Assembly (NCBI GenBank): GCA_016987375.1
Contig: PJRA01000506.1
Coordinates: 204,296 to 268,295 of the forward strand
Source of the DNA: Brachionus koreanus
Lineage: Eukaryota > Rotifera > Eurotatoria > Ploima > Brachionidae
Length of the DNA stretch: 64,000 bases
Direction of reading: 5' to 3'
The notes beneath the pieces are model-generated. The model made no database searches, was not told the origin of the DNA, and saw nothing but the letters and a program-made list of their open reading frames with translations. The translations under genes were made by a program, and so were the position numbers. Shown one piece after another: positions 49,828 through 62,498 of this stretch (the first letter of the stretch is position 1; every line of letters begins with the position of its first letter).

Positions 49828-52800
49828 ATCTATTACAGTAAATAAATTTACAAAAAAATTTCAAATTTATTTATCGAATGAATGAAATTTTTATTAGCAT
49901 TTATTAGTATCTAAAAAAAATAATTCGTTCTTTGTGGCATGGAAATATAGACATAAAATTGTCTTTGAGTTAAACATGTAAATAAAACTGAGTATTAAAA
50001 ATAACCTTCAAGCTATTTCTAATTGGTGTTCATATCTATTTAAGCATAAAATACTTAAGGTACACCAACATGCTTAAAATTAAAAAATTATTAAATCGAT
50101 TTTTTATCATGTTTTTAGTTCTTGCAAAATTTAAAAATTCCTTTTAATTATATCATTTTGAAATAGATTAAATTTTATTTTTAAATCTACAGATTTACAC
50201 CATCCCACTTAAATTGATAAAAAAATTATACTAGTTTACTTGTACTTGAATTCTATTTTATTCAATATAATCATAGTAAATTCTTCGCTGCTTCTAATCA
50301 AGTACATTTTTAAATATTAAATACAGATCACCTATAGAATAATGATCAAAAAGTTTTTTATCTAGCAAAAAAAATTTAAAAATTACGTATAAATTTTTGG
50401 CAAAGCTATATCATATTGGAAATACGAAAAATTACAAAGCCTTTAGTAAATCTAAAAATCTAATAATTAATTTTTAAGAATCTAATGACTTTTTATAGAT
50501 TTACGCATGGAACAGAAACTTTAAAAACTATTTTTTTAAAAATTGAATATTTCATATAGAATATGATATATACTTATAAATTACTTAAATTCTAAAAATT
50601 TATAAAAAAAAATAAATTTATTTGTGAAAATATTAAAAATAGTTGATGAAATCACTTTTATCATTTTGTCTTGCAAACATGTAATCCCACAAGAATCCAC
50701 GAGCGTCTGATAAAAATAATAAAATTTTAATTAATAAAAGAGATATTCAGGCGAAAGGTTGAATTTTATAAATTTTTTAAACCGACAAAATTTTATCGAA
50801 TAAAATCGTAATCATATAAATTAAAAAAAACTAGATAAATTAGAATTTCTTATGGAAATAGCATTCAAAGATAAGTACTTTGAAAGGAAATATCTTAGGA
50901 TAAGAATAACTTTATAACAATATAGATTTCCTCAATGAATAGCTAAAGGGTCTGATAGTTTGATACATTAAGCATTTAAATTTGCAGTATGTTTGAAATA
51001 TCATGCAATAAAAAAACCAATATATTTTTTCAGGTTAAATTTGCATCCCAAACCCATTTTAAATTACCATTCTGAATACTTTCTAAATTTAATCGGTCTT
51101 TTAAAATTAAAATTCTTCAAGCTATCAGTTAATCTTCTTTAAAGTAAGTTAGTTAAGTTTGTGTTATTGTTAGACAGAAGAATGCCTATCAATGATAATT
51201 TTGTGTTTACAATTTGAAATTAAATAAGATAAATTTTAAATTTTATTTTGAATTTATGTTACGCAATATTCAAAATTAATCTTATGCAAGAAAGTTTTGC
51301 TCACAGAATTCATACTTAATTGAAAAACTATGAAAATTGATTTTTAATCCATTTTCTTGTATAAATAAATAATAATATCTAAAAAAAAAAATAATCATTA
51401 ATTTTAATATAGGAAAACAAGATTGAATTTTAAAATTTCAAAAGATTTTATTTCGTACACACATTTTTAGATTATCTGATTACTAAAAAAAAGAATAATT
51501 TAATTTCTCCTAAGCCAAAATACAATGATAAATTAATTTTTTAAAATAAATTAAATGATATTATTCTTTGAATGGTTTAAAACCGGAAAAGCTTTTAGTG
51601 TCTAAAACTCTTAGAAACCTACTTATATTATCAATTTTTTTTAATCATTTTGACTTAGATTGCTTTTATTTTTTTGTCATTTAATACTTTTTTTTGTTCA
51701 GTGTTGTATAATTTTGAATTGCTTAAACCATTTAAGCTTTGTGTAATTGCCCACACTACAAGAAAAAAGGAAATATTTAATAGTTTTTTTATAATCAAAT
51801 TTGGTTTGAAGATAAAAAAAAATTATTCTTCTATACAAATAGTTCTAAAACTTAATTGATAAAAATGATAAAAACTTCATATAACATTCAACATTTCGCC
51901 AGGCAGTTCAGCAATTATAAGTGTTCTTAAGTTGAGCAGAAGAGTAAAAAGTTGCTTTCATTTGTGATTTGTTTATTCTTAATATACTTCAATAAATTAT
52001 AATTGAATTAAATGCTTGTTAAGAAATTATTTGGTGCTGACATACGTTGTGGTGGTTGTATAAATGATGTCATCTTTTAAGTAATTAAATGCGCTCTATT
52101 CACAAAATCAAAATCAATAAATGACCAATTTTTCATCAGAATTATTACTAGAATTATACCAGAAATGACGCCGCCAATGCTCTCAGGGCTCAGAACAAAA
52201 AGTTTGGCGATATGAAATATACGCTAAAAATGTTTTTATTTAAAAATTATTTTAAATTTTTACTTAATATTTTTACGTAATCAAAGTTTTCCTATAAAAA
52301 GCGGATATGGTTGTAGCTTTTTGAAATTTCGACGTTCAGCTGGTCGTTTGATACTGGATCCTAACAATCAAAATAACTTGATATGGAACATCAAAGATAA
52401 ATATTTAGTTAAAATAGAAAGCACTCATTGCAAAATCAGAGTGATGTCTTAAATTATCAAATCAAGGCTAAGTCAAAACTTAGCTAAATTATAAATGTAT
52501 TGATGAATTAAATTTCCTGATTGAACTGATATTTGTCTGTTAATGTTAGAAATATCAAAAAAATTAATCTAAAATTTTTAAAGAATTTTTTGATTCATTC
52601 TATTACAAAAACTTGTTAAATTTGTAAAATTTTGATGTTTAATGAATTAAATAATTTTTTTACGTAAATTTCCCTCTTTCAAGAATATCAGAAATAAATC
52701 CGAAATGAATATTATTTACTTAAAAACATATTATTTTACATCAATTGAAATCTTCCACTACAACAACAGTTATCTTTCTTTTCATTTTTCAGAAATTGAA

Positions 52801-53817
52801 CTATAAATTATTCAAAAGAATTAAAAAATATTAATTAAATTTCTTAAATTTTAAAGTTTATATTAATAAAATTTATAAATAAAATATCTATAATCAAAGA
52901 ATCATTATTTAAACATTTCTTTCTTTTTAGCAAAATAAAATTATTTTAATAGATTGTTTAATATTTATCCAATATTCAAAAAAAACTTAAAAAATTAAAA
53001 TTAATTAAATATTAGAGTGTAAAGAAAATTCAGGTTAATTTCGGCAAGATAAGAATCTATATAAATAAAATACTTTTATATTATGAAACTAACAATTCTC
53101 CTAAGTTGAATTGCTCCATTGCTGTTCAATTAATTAAATTAAAGGAAAATATGAATTTTGTAAATTAGAGTACAGATAATATTTTGAAATATCAAATCAT
53201 AAAAGTATTATGCCATTTTTAATGAATTAAAATAAGTAAAAATATTGGTTGATAAATCGATTTTAGACAAAATAATAAATAAATACGGAACTGCTTCCTA
53301 AAATAATAAACTAAATTTTTTGGTTAATTTTCCTTATTATTGTTTAACTTATTGAATAATCCAATAAGTATGAAATTTTTCTATATTTTTTATAATCGGA
53401 GAAAAACTATTCAAAAATGAAATTTTCTAAAATCAAAAGCTAGAATTTAAATTCTTTTTGTTTTTCTTTATTTCTATACGAAAATAAAGTAATAAGTTTA
53501 CGCGCTAAATTTCTCTTGATTGGATCTATTAATTAGCTTTAGATATTTTACTATAATTGGAATAGATTTTAATTCCTGAAAAATATTTTTAGCCCGAAGC
53601 TTTAGACCTAAATAAAAAATTTTAGCTATTATTTAAATCTCTGTCAAGCATTATTAAAAAATGCTTTTTATCTTTAATAGTCAAATATTGATAATATAAA
53701 TAAATAAGTTGGTTAAATTTTTTGGGAAAATCGATAAAAGAAAGTTTTATCGAGCAATAATTTTGAAAATCGAAGTCGAGCTTGTAAAATATTTATTAAT
53801 TTTCAGTTTAAAAACTA

Positions 53818-53961
53818 AATTTAGCTTAAATTAATTTCATTAATCAATAATTAAAATATAATAAATTAAAAAAATCAAATCATCATTTTTATTCTTCGAT
53901 TTTATCAATTAATTTATGGCACTTAATTATTAATTCTTATTTATTAATTAAACAATATCTT
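53818..53961. repeat. 144-bp dispersed repeat, copy A
   Basis: Matches 58676-58819 over 144 bp in the same orientation with two substitutions; similarity stops abruptly at both ends. It contains TTATCAATTAATTTATGGCA and is noncoding. Intergenic copy. Confidence 0.85.
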
Positions 53962-54342
53962 TTCATTTTATAAAATATATAAATAAGCTTAATTTTTCTT
54001 TATAATTTTCTTAAATTTTAATAAAAATATTAAAGTAAAATTTTAAAAATAAATCTTATTCTTTCTCAGTCTTGAAAAACAATTTAATTAATAAACTGAA
54101 GAATTAAAGTATTTTTGAGAGCTATAAATCAACTTAGAATTACTAGCTTTATTTATGATAAAAATCCTTGAATTAAAGATTATGCTTAACTTGTTTAAGT
54201 TAAACCCTTATTGAGATTTTATCAAAAAAAAATTAATTAAAAATTATCTAATTTTTAATATCTTAATAAATAGAGTGTCTTCAAAATAGTTCATATAAGT
54301 AATCACTCTTTGAATTAACTTTAAAACAGACTTTCTTGTTTG

Positions 54343-54376
54343 GTGTCGACAGTCGACACGAGTCTTGCAAAAGACT
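54343..54376. other. Two adjacent perfect palindromes
   Basis: GTGTCGAC-A-GTCGACAC (54343-54359) is followed two bases later by AGTCTT-GCAA-AAGACT (54361-54376). Stems of 8 and 6 bp in otherwise unstructured A+T-rich sequence. No function assigned. Confidence 0.45.
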
Positions 54377-56111
54377 GCCTCAAGAGATTTTTTTTTAAAT
54401 ATTTATCAAATTAATTGTCTCAAGGCAATAGAAAAAAAAATTAAATAAAATAAAATATAACAAGTATAATTAATAATTGTTTTAAATAAAAAAATATAAA
54501 TTGTAGTTTGATTCATTTTTTTTAATTTATTAAGTATGATTTTTTTACTATTCAATTTTATGTAAATACTATATAAATTGGACAGATTTAGATACCACAA
54601 GGATCTTGAAGCATATCTCTATTTTATTTTTAAAAGCAATTTGCCTCACTGAGTCAAATAACAAATATTCAGCTTGGATTTTTTATTATAAAATTCTTGA
54701 AAATTTATTTATTAAACTCATTCTTTTCTGCAGACAAGCTCTTGGCTTCATCATCTAGTTTTTCATCTTCATTTACTTAGATTTTCTTCGCAACATTTTT
54801 AAATATGTTTCAACTTTTGCCGAAAGATAAAGATTAAGATTCGAGCGAATAATGACTAATAATATAATTTTAATTATTTGCCAAATTATTAAACTGTCTA
54901 GATCGACAGCGACTTAATTTTTTTTAGCCTAAATTATGAATATTAGGGATGACTTGCAACAAGCAAACTTCATTTAACATGAGTATTATCTCAATATATT
55001 TTATGGTCGAACTTTAAATTCAAGTCAAAACATTAGTAGTTTATATAGAATTTTGTTCAAACTCTGCATATTTAGTGGATTTTGTAAGGGTTTGGCATTT
55101 GAAGTATTTAAGTTTTGAAGCAACTTTGTATGTTATAAAATGTAGAATTTATAGAACTAGTTAAAAGACTCTTATTTTATTTGCTTTTTTTTAATGGTAT
55201 CAAATTGAGAAAAATCAAAAAAAGGGTAATAGTATTGTAAATAGCATTCACAGTGTTTGCAGATTGTTTTTAGATGGTTGTCTTTTTTAAACACTCTCAT
55301 ACCAATTTTGTTGTGTATTGATCAACATTTCAAGATTTAATCTATTATTTTTTATTAATGCTTAACATATTTAAAAATAATACAATAGTAGGGGAAAATT
55401 ATCATACAAAAATTAAAATTTTGTTTCATCAAATAAGTTAAAATTTTGATAAATTTAACATTCAAAGGATGCTTCATCTTGAGCCAAATCGATAGATAAG
55501 CCAATGAAATAAATCAATTAACAAAACATTTTAGCAACTTTGTTTGATATCACTGTTAATACTGTAACTACTGTTGACAAACTAAGGAAAAAAAAAGAGT
55601 TGTAAATGTTTTGATGTGATGAAAGCTTCATTTTACACTTTGAAGGATATCTGACCAAAGAGGAAATCAAAATTACCTGGTAACAAAATTTCCAAATACA
55701 ATATTAATCTTCACTAATATTTACATCATTCGATGATTTAAAAATTAGAAAAGAAAATTGGTAATTTGTGCTTCAACTGCCTTCTTTCCATTAGTTGGCC
55801 AAGGCGATAATAAAAATGAAAATAAGAGATATCAAATTTGGGCTCAAAATATTAATTTTTATAATATTTACAAGTTTAGCTAATAAAAAATAGTTAAACA
55901 ATAATTCAAGTTATTTTTTTAAATCAAAAAAGATATAAATTGTATAAAAAGATAAATTCTCGAAAAAAAAATAATAGTTTTAACTAATTAGAAAAATTAA
56001 ATATTGAAAAATTAAATTAAATCAATTCTTTAAAATTTTTTAAAAAAATCTATAAAAATTAAATTTATATCATTGTAAAAAGAAATCTTAAATGTAGTGA
56101 ATTTCATCAAA

Positions 56112-56291
56112 GGTCACTTGACCAGAAAAAGCTATTTATTATTAATAGCTTTTTCGGTGATCATTATTAATCATTATTGTCAGCATTTCGAAGCGTCTTT
56201 AGCTTCTGAGAAATGCGACAATTATAATTCGTTATCTTTGTACACCAGTTGATTGTCTGGTGATAATTCAGGGTAACAAGTCTACGTAGAC
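56112..56291. other. Run of five consecutive stem-loops
   Basis: Five hairpins in 180 bp: GGTCA/TGACC (56112-56123); AAAAAGCTATT/AATAGCTTTTT (56126-56154, extended by ACC/GGT); ATTGTCAGCATTTC/GAAATGCGACAAT (56176-56222, with a further GAAGC/GCTTC inside); CACCAG/CTGGTG (56243-56262); and the perfect palindrome GTCTACGTAGAC (56280-56291). It lies about 230 nt past the stop of the nicotinic receptor gene. It could be a decayed foldback transposon, a structured RNA, or part of a long 3' UTR. I recognise no family. Confidence 0.5.
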
Positions 56292-56480
56292 AATCTTCAA
56301 ACTTAAAATTGTAAAATTTTTTATCAATTTTCATGAAAAAAGTTATTGAAATAATTGAAATAAATCATGACAATTATTGAAATGAATAATTTCTACTTTA
56401 ATATTTAATTAAATTTTCATTAAAAATTTTTTTTCAAAAATTACGAATTTTTAACATGTAACTGGTTGTTTAATGCTAAT

Positions 56481-56486
56481 TTTATT
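56481..56486 (-). terminator. Poly(A) signal candidate, nicotinic receptor gene
   Basis: AATAAA on minus about 35 nt past the stop of the receptor gene. If used, the hairpin run at 56112-56291 falls outside the mRNA. Confidence 0.45.
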
Positions 56487-56519
56487 GATAAAAAAAAAGA
56501 TGAATTATATTATTTGAAA

Positions 56520-59500
56520 TTAATAAAATCGGGCATTTGGAATTTTATAAATTAAATAAAAAATAAGTATAAAACTCGATATTACAAAAGTGTATCCTAA
56601 AAGAGCATCAATGACGTAAGCGAGATTAGTCCACTGAATTCTAATTTCCTCACGATAGTCATTAATTCTTTCTCTAAGCTCATAATTATCAATTTTTTTA
56701 TCAAAAGCCTTGAGCATTCTCACAAGTTTTTTTTGATTGTAATTAAGTTGTGTTATGTCAGAATTAGTTTGATCATCAAAATCCTTTGCTTTGAGAATTA
56801 GATTAATCCCGTTTAGAGTTTCTTTGTTTTGATCACTACTGATTGAAGAAAAGTCTTCTTCATTCGATTTGAATTCTTTGTTATATTTTGTTTTTCTAAA
56901 ATTACTTTTTGAAATCAGAGGAGATTCTCGTACAAGAAGTTTATTGGATAAAACATCAGAATCAAAATAATCACAATAGTTTTTCTTAATTTTGCCTCTT
57001 TTAGATTTTGATTCTCCTAAAATCAAACTTTCAACATCAAGCAATTCTGAATTTTTTGCTGAATCACTATCAGATGTTGAGTTTTTTTTAAATCTCATCG
57101 ATACTATTTTGGACTTATACCTGGTTATTCGTAAATCGATGTTTATGAATAAAATTTTGGCAATTATGCCGAAAAATAATTTTTGTATCATTGCTGAAAC
57201 TGGCTTTCCTTCATTGCCTTTTTTGTGTATATTCAGTGACAAAACTGTGCCAGCAGTCGCTAATGAAATTATAAACATTGATCCAAAATAATAAGTTGCA
57301 ATTAACGGAACACTGTCTGAGTTAGGAGGCATACTTTCAGCCACAAGCTTTAAATAAAATAAATTACTTGGTGATTTAAATTAACTTTAAATAGAAATAC
57401 CATTAAGAAGACAGTCATGCTTAATAGAGTTGTGACTCCCATACTGACTTTTTCACCACTGTCAGGAGGTATCAAAAACCCCAAAAATCCAACGATTGTT
57501 ATCAGCATGCTTGGTAGGATCATATTGAATACATAAAAAAGAGGACGTCTTTTAATGATTACATGATAAGTAATGTTCGGATAGGGATTAGGACAACATG
57601 AATATGTTTTGACATTTCTAAAAACAGACAATTCTTCCAAAGTCCATTCACCATTTGCGATATAATTCGATAAATCTCCATAGTCTGAATTTTTAATTAA
57701 ATTGATTCCATAGCCATCATATGTCCAACTTGCTAAAAAATCAAATAATTTATATATACATTTAGTGAAAAAAAAGTTAAGATAAATTATTCTTATAAAT
57801 TTATTAAAAACCAATGAACATATGGACATAATAGGAACTTTTTTAACTATTTCATCAAAAAATCTAAAATTCACAATTAAATTTCTATGCATTTTTACGA
57901 ATTAAAAAAATTAAATTTTATAAAAATTTTTACTTTGCTTTAAAAAAGTTAGCTAATCTTCAAAGTAAAAACCATTGTAAATATTATAATCTATAGCCAT
58001 CTAAAACTGAGTTGTTCGATTCCTCTCTTGTACCATTCACAGCTTTTGCAGCCAAAAAAAATTACAAAACCCTTATTCAATTTGATTTTTGTTAGTAGAA
58101 TGCTGAGTTGTTAAAAAGTTAGAAGACTTTAAAATGATTTTTTTTTGGGTTTTTCACAAGATAAAACTTTAATAAAGAGAAAAAAAAATCTTTAAATTTA
58201 TCGATTAATTTAATCTAATAAATTTTGAATTTAATAAAGGACTTTCAAATGACTTTTATTTTTACTTTTGCACAAGTCTGGTAAAATTTAGTCTTAAAAG
58301 AAAAAGAGCTATTTAGCGAAAAATATGATAATCAAAAGGAGAAGGATCTGGACTTAATGCTGTATTAAGAAGAAATTTCATCACTTCCAGCTCTTCAATT
58401 TTGCCATTGTTCTATTTTGCCTCTAGTTGTATGAGGTCTAACGTTATTATTATTATTATTATTATTTCAATGAACGCCTTTAAGGCGATGTTAACAGAAA
58501 ACAAAAAAATAAAATAAAGTAAAGAGGTTTAAAGATATTAAAAACAAGTTTTTTATATTGAGAAAACAAACCTAGATTTCGGTTGACCAAAGGAGGATAT
58601 TTTTCTTGAAGTGAGGAACAACTCAGCAATACTTAGTTTGCTTTGATAATCAAATCAAGGTAACGATATATTGTTAATTTAGCTTAAATTAATATCATTA
58701 ATCAATAATTAAAACATAATAAATTAAAAAAATCAAATCATCATTTTTATTCTTCGATTTTATCAATTAATTTATGGCACTTAATTATTAATTCTTATTT
58801 ATTAATTAAACAATATCTTGACTTGACATGATATGACTTGTTTGATGACACAGTTTTAAATTTTAGGATTAATAGATATTTATTCATTAATAATTAACCA
58901 TAATATTAACTTTTTCAAGACAGAGAGGGAGAATAATTTTTTCATCTTCTTTTAAAATAACTGAACAATACAAATCAACAAAAACCATATATTCTATCTT
59001 ATCATAGATGCTGAGAAAATATTTAGTTAAATAAGATTGAATAATGTATTTGAAAGAAAAAATCAAAAAAAGAAAGAGAAAAATGTTTTATTAATCATTT
59101 AATTTATTAAATTTAAAAATCTTATCATAAAATTTTGGTTTGAATATTCTTTATTGTCAATTTAAAAATTTTAAAACCAATTTAGATATAGATACTAGAC
59201 TTTAACATTAGAAGCATTTAAAAAAATTTTAAATCCTCATATCTTTTGAATAGATTTTTCAAATGAATATATCTTTTTTGATTTATGAAGATTTTAAAAT
59301 TTTCTTTAAAAAATGAAATAAATTTATAAAATTATTATATTTTTGAATAAAAAAAACGTGAAAAAATGCTTGGTGCTTCTAGTGTTAAGCGATGAATTTG
59401 GTCTTGCTCAGAAAATAAACACTGTATTAATTTAAAAAGCGCTGCTTCAGTCTTTCAAAAGTTTATTTAAGATGCTTTGATTTCATTTTTTAAACCTATT

Positions 59501-61008
59501 TGAGATCATAATTTTTTCTTATTTTCGTTATTTTACGTGCTTATAATTTTAAAAAAAAAAGCTTTCTGTTTGATTTTAATGACATCCATTTGATTTAGAA
59601 TTTACTTACCAAAAGGAAGACTACAATTTTGTTGGTCGAAAGGAAAATATCTAACATTAATTGAGCATGCACTTTTATAAATAGTTGTTGATAGCCAAGT
59701 TACATTTCCGTTGCTTTCGATCATCAATTGGGTTGAAATTTGACTTATTGATGCTAAAGTGTCAGCATTGTTATATAGAATAATATCCTTCATTAAACCT
59801 TAATTTTCTTAGATCAGATATCAATTAAAATTACCGGTTTCCAAATTTTATCATGCGGAAGTCTAATTTCACGTAAGCCTCCATATTCTTCAGGATCCCA
59901 TTTCAACTTATTATCGGTCCAAAACTTTTTATTAAAAATTTAAAATGTTTTTACTTTAATTTAATGAGTTTCAAAGTAACTTTTTTTAAATAATTAATGA
60001 GCAGTAAATTAAATTTGGTCTTTAATTTGACATTAAAATGCTTTTTATTTCTAAAAAAATTTCAAAATTTTTTTTTTAATTTAAACTCTTAAAAAATTAA
60101 TTTTCAAAAAAATGCTAAAAATTGTATATGCTGTAATTGTTGCCGTGTAACTCTTGGATCAAAAAAATTTGAATTTTTTTTAATTGATTTTCTAATTTAT
60201 TTAAATTTTCACAAATTTTTCAAAGCCAAATTTTGATAATAATAAAAAACTTATTGAGCTAATGTGCTGCAATTTATTAACAGTAATTAAACACTTATAT
60301 TTAAAATCTAATAGCGCTAGTGAGGCTTAAAAATTTCATTTTCTTTCTTAAGAAGAGTTCTGAACAGAATACCTTATTTTTACAAAAACTATACATGTTT
60401 TTTTAATTTATTTTTTTTATTTTTCTAACCTGTTTAATTTTCAACAAATTTACATAGAATTTTTTCCCTTGATAGTTATTTCCTCAGTTTTAACTGCAAA
60501 AATGAGTATTTTAGGAAATGAGTACGAAATTCAAAAAGATAAATAAATTAAAGCCAATTTCTAAAATAAAATTAGAAACTAAAACATGGTTTCGATGGGA
60601 ATATTTTTTCAGTTTTTTTAATTAAATTTTAAATAAATTTTACCATTGTTAGCCAACAGTTTGTAGTCATTACTTGATTTTTCTCATCCTTTAAAGATGA
60701 AATTTAGGAAATTGATTAAAATTTTCGAAATAAAATAACACTTACCACATCAATCAGTTGGGACAACGATAAATCAAATGAAACATTTGTTGGAATTGAA
60801 AAATGAGGCGTCGGACGTGCAAACATATTATAGCTCTTAAGCAAATCGTCAATTAATCTGTATTCATTATCATCAGAATCGGCAGCTTCAATATATTTGA
60901 ATTAATTTCTCTATTTTTTGAATCATTTTAAAAAAAAAAGAAAAAATTTTGATGCTTACTTTTAAGAAGTGTCAAAATAATAATCACATAAAATTTTGCA
61001 TAGACCAT
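56520..61008 (-). CDS. Nicotinic acetylcholine receptor alpha-type subunit
   Basis: Pentameric acetylcholine-gated cation channel subunit. Seven exons: 60960-61008, 60746-60885, 60644-60688, 59835-59924, 59610-59787, 57401-57732, 56520-57347. In-phase sum 553 residues. Signal peptide (about 1-17), then the ligand domain: DDLLKSYN, LSQLIDVDEKNQ, NCWLTMFWTDNKLKWDP. The Cys loop is C149-C163 (CSINVRYFPFDQQNC). The vicinal pair C213-C214 (YSCCPNPYP) marks an alpha subunit. Helices M1 (FYVFNMILPSMLITIVG), M2 (GEKVSMGVTTLLSMTVFL, with Glu at its inner end and no Pro insertion, hence cation-selective), M3, a long M3-M4 loop of about 160 residues, and M4 near the C terminus. The exon 6/7 junction falls at the end of M2 (FLM|LVAESMP). 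Intron 5 (57733-59609) contains two repeats. An AATAATTTAG acceptor-like site directly precedes the ATG. Exact alpha class (alpha7-like or other) is not resolved. Confidence 0.94.
58443..58550 (-). repeat. LINE/SINE 3'-tail repeat, copy 1, with (AAT)n tail
   Basis: In intron 5 of the nicotinic receptor gene. On minus a body leads to TTAACATCGCCTTAAAGGCG then TTCATTGAAATAATAATAAT..., a microsatellite tail of about seven AAT units. The block CGCCTTTAAGGCG is palindromic. The same block with about 100 bp of matching body is at 62385-62498. The pattern of a conserved 3' end plus a short-repeat tail is that of non-LTR or SINE insertions; I see no coding part. Confidence 0.6.
58676..58819. repeat. 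144-bp dispersed repeat, copy B
   Basis: Same-orientation copy of 53818-53961, offset 4858 bp, with two substitutions in 144 bp. It lies in intron 5 of the nicotinic receptor gene. High identity means a recent copying event or gene conversion. Confidence 0.85.
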
Positions 61009-62384
61009 TCTAAATTATTCTAAGACTATGATTTTTATAATTGAAGCATTTGAATTACTCAATAAAATCATGACTGGAAGATTTAGACAAAGTTCAAATC
61101 AATTAGATCTAAAAAAACAGCTATTCAAAAAAAAAGATAAAGTAATTTAATGATTTATACCCTGAGAGCCAGTCGAGATTGCGAAAAATCTCAATTAACC
61201 TTATAACTCTACGAAATTCAGTACAAATTTTATTTTTCAAAGATTTTAAAAACTTGATAATTGTTTTATTTATTTTATACTAGGAAAAAATACTTAAATC
61301 AGATAGCAAATTATTTAATCGATCTAGACAAAATTCTCAGCAAGAAATACAACTGAAAAATAAAAAATCAATTAATTTTTTTTCGTATTTTAAATAAAAA
61401 AGCCTATAAATCGATTGCTTAAAAAGAGTATTCTGTCATAAAAAAATTTAGATAAAATTTTTTAAATCCAAAAATGTTTTTAAATTGTTCAAAAATTAAA
61501 CTTTTATTTTCTTTAAATTAAATGAAGACCAAAAAAAACTTTTTATTTTCTTCATTTATTCCCAATCATAAAATTAGTTATTTCCTTTCAGAGTTTTATT
61601 TAAATCTAAATAAAACTGTTTTTAAAGTCAAGATAGATTAAGTTTTAATGGAGTAAAAAATTACTTGTTAATATTTTGTTTTTATTTTTAAATCTAAGAA
61701 AAAAATCTGATGATGTATAAGGAAGTTGTTCTTTAAGTGTTTATAGCATGAATAATGAGTTTTAAATGAATATTTTATAAAAAAAAAAACAATAAATATC
61801 TATTACAAAAATATAAAAATAAAGAGGTTTTTTTCAACAACAAAAAAAAATTGACAAAATTTCTCTCGGGATAAATAGAATTCAATATTCTAAATTTCAA
61901 GCTTAAAATGCGTAAATTCATTCTGATTAGCCTGGGAAGTATAAAAATTGATTCGCAAACGCTCTTAAATGCTCCGTTTTGCAGATAACTGAAATTTTGC
62001 ATTTCCTTGCCTTCTTATTTAACTTTTTAATGAATAGGGCTAAACTTTTAGATTTAAAAAAAATTGTTTTTAGAAGTTATTGATTATTTAGTGATGTTAA
62101 TTGAGCAGAATCGATGAAGAATTTCTAATCGAATATATAATCCAATTATTAATTTTTATATCTTTCAATAGACTTAATTTGTTTTCAATTACCAAATATA
62201 TGAAGAAATCAGAATCTATTTTAAACTTTAAATTATTTGTAAATTTAACAACCGCTGTTCATCAAATCGCTGTTAATGTTACTTGAAAGTTCTTAGAGTC
62301 TAATAAATTTATTAGCGGTTTGAATAATTTAAAATTTAAAAGATTTGTTTAAAAAGTAAATTTTTTAATTTTGGTATATTTTAT

Positions 62385-62498
62385 TTCTATTTATTTATTT
62401 ATTATTTCAATGAACGCCTTTAAGGCGGTGTTAAAAAAAGAAAAGAAAAATAAAGTAAAAAAGTTAAGAGAAATTAAAGACAAATTTTTGAAACATAT
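62385..62498 (-). repeat. LINE/SINE 3'-tail repeat, copy 2
   Basis: Shares ATTATTTCAATGAACGCC, the TTTAAGGCGGTGTTAA that follows, and a further roughly 90 bp of purine-rich body with 58443-58550. The tail here is TTTATTTATTTATT on plus (AAAT units on minus) rather than AAT. Confidence 0.6.

Larger units (their letters stand above)
49717..56519. other. Intergenic, 6.8 kb, no gene seen
   Basis: Very A+T-rich spacer between the 3' ends of two convergent genes (integrin alpha and nicotinic receptor). It holds one copy of the 144-bp repeat (53818-53961), a paired palindrome (54343-54376) and a run of hairpins (56112-56291). Open frames near 51674 and 54406 are short and A+T-driven, and I reject them. 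Confidence 0.6.

Noticed and set aside
51674..54600. Short ORFs at 51674-51859 and 54406-54600
   Set aside because: Hydrophobic, Phe/Ile/Tyr/Lys text typical of A+T-rich noncoding DNA; no homology recognised.
57350..57892. 180-codon ORF with start at 57892 on minus
   Set aside because: It combines nicotinic receptor exon 6 with intron sequence on both sides. The real exon is 57401-57732.
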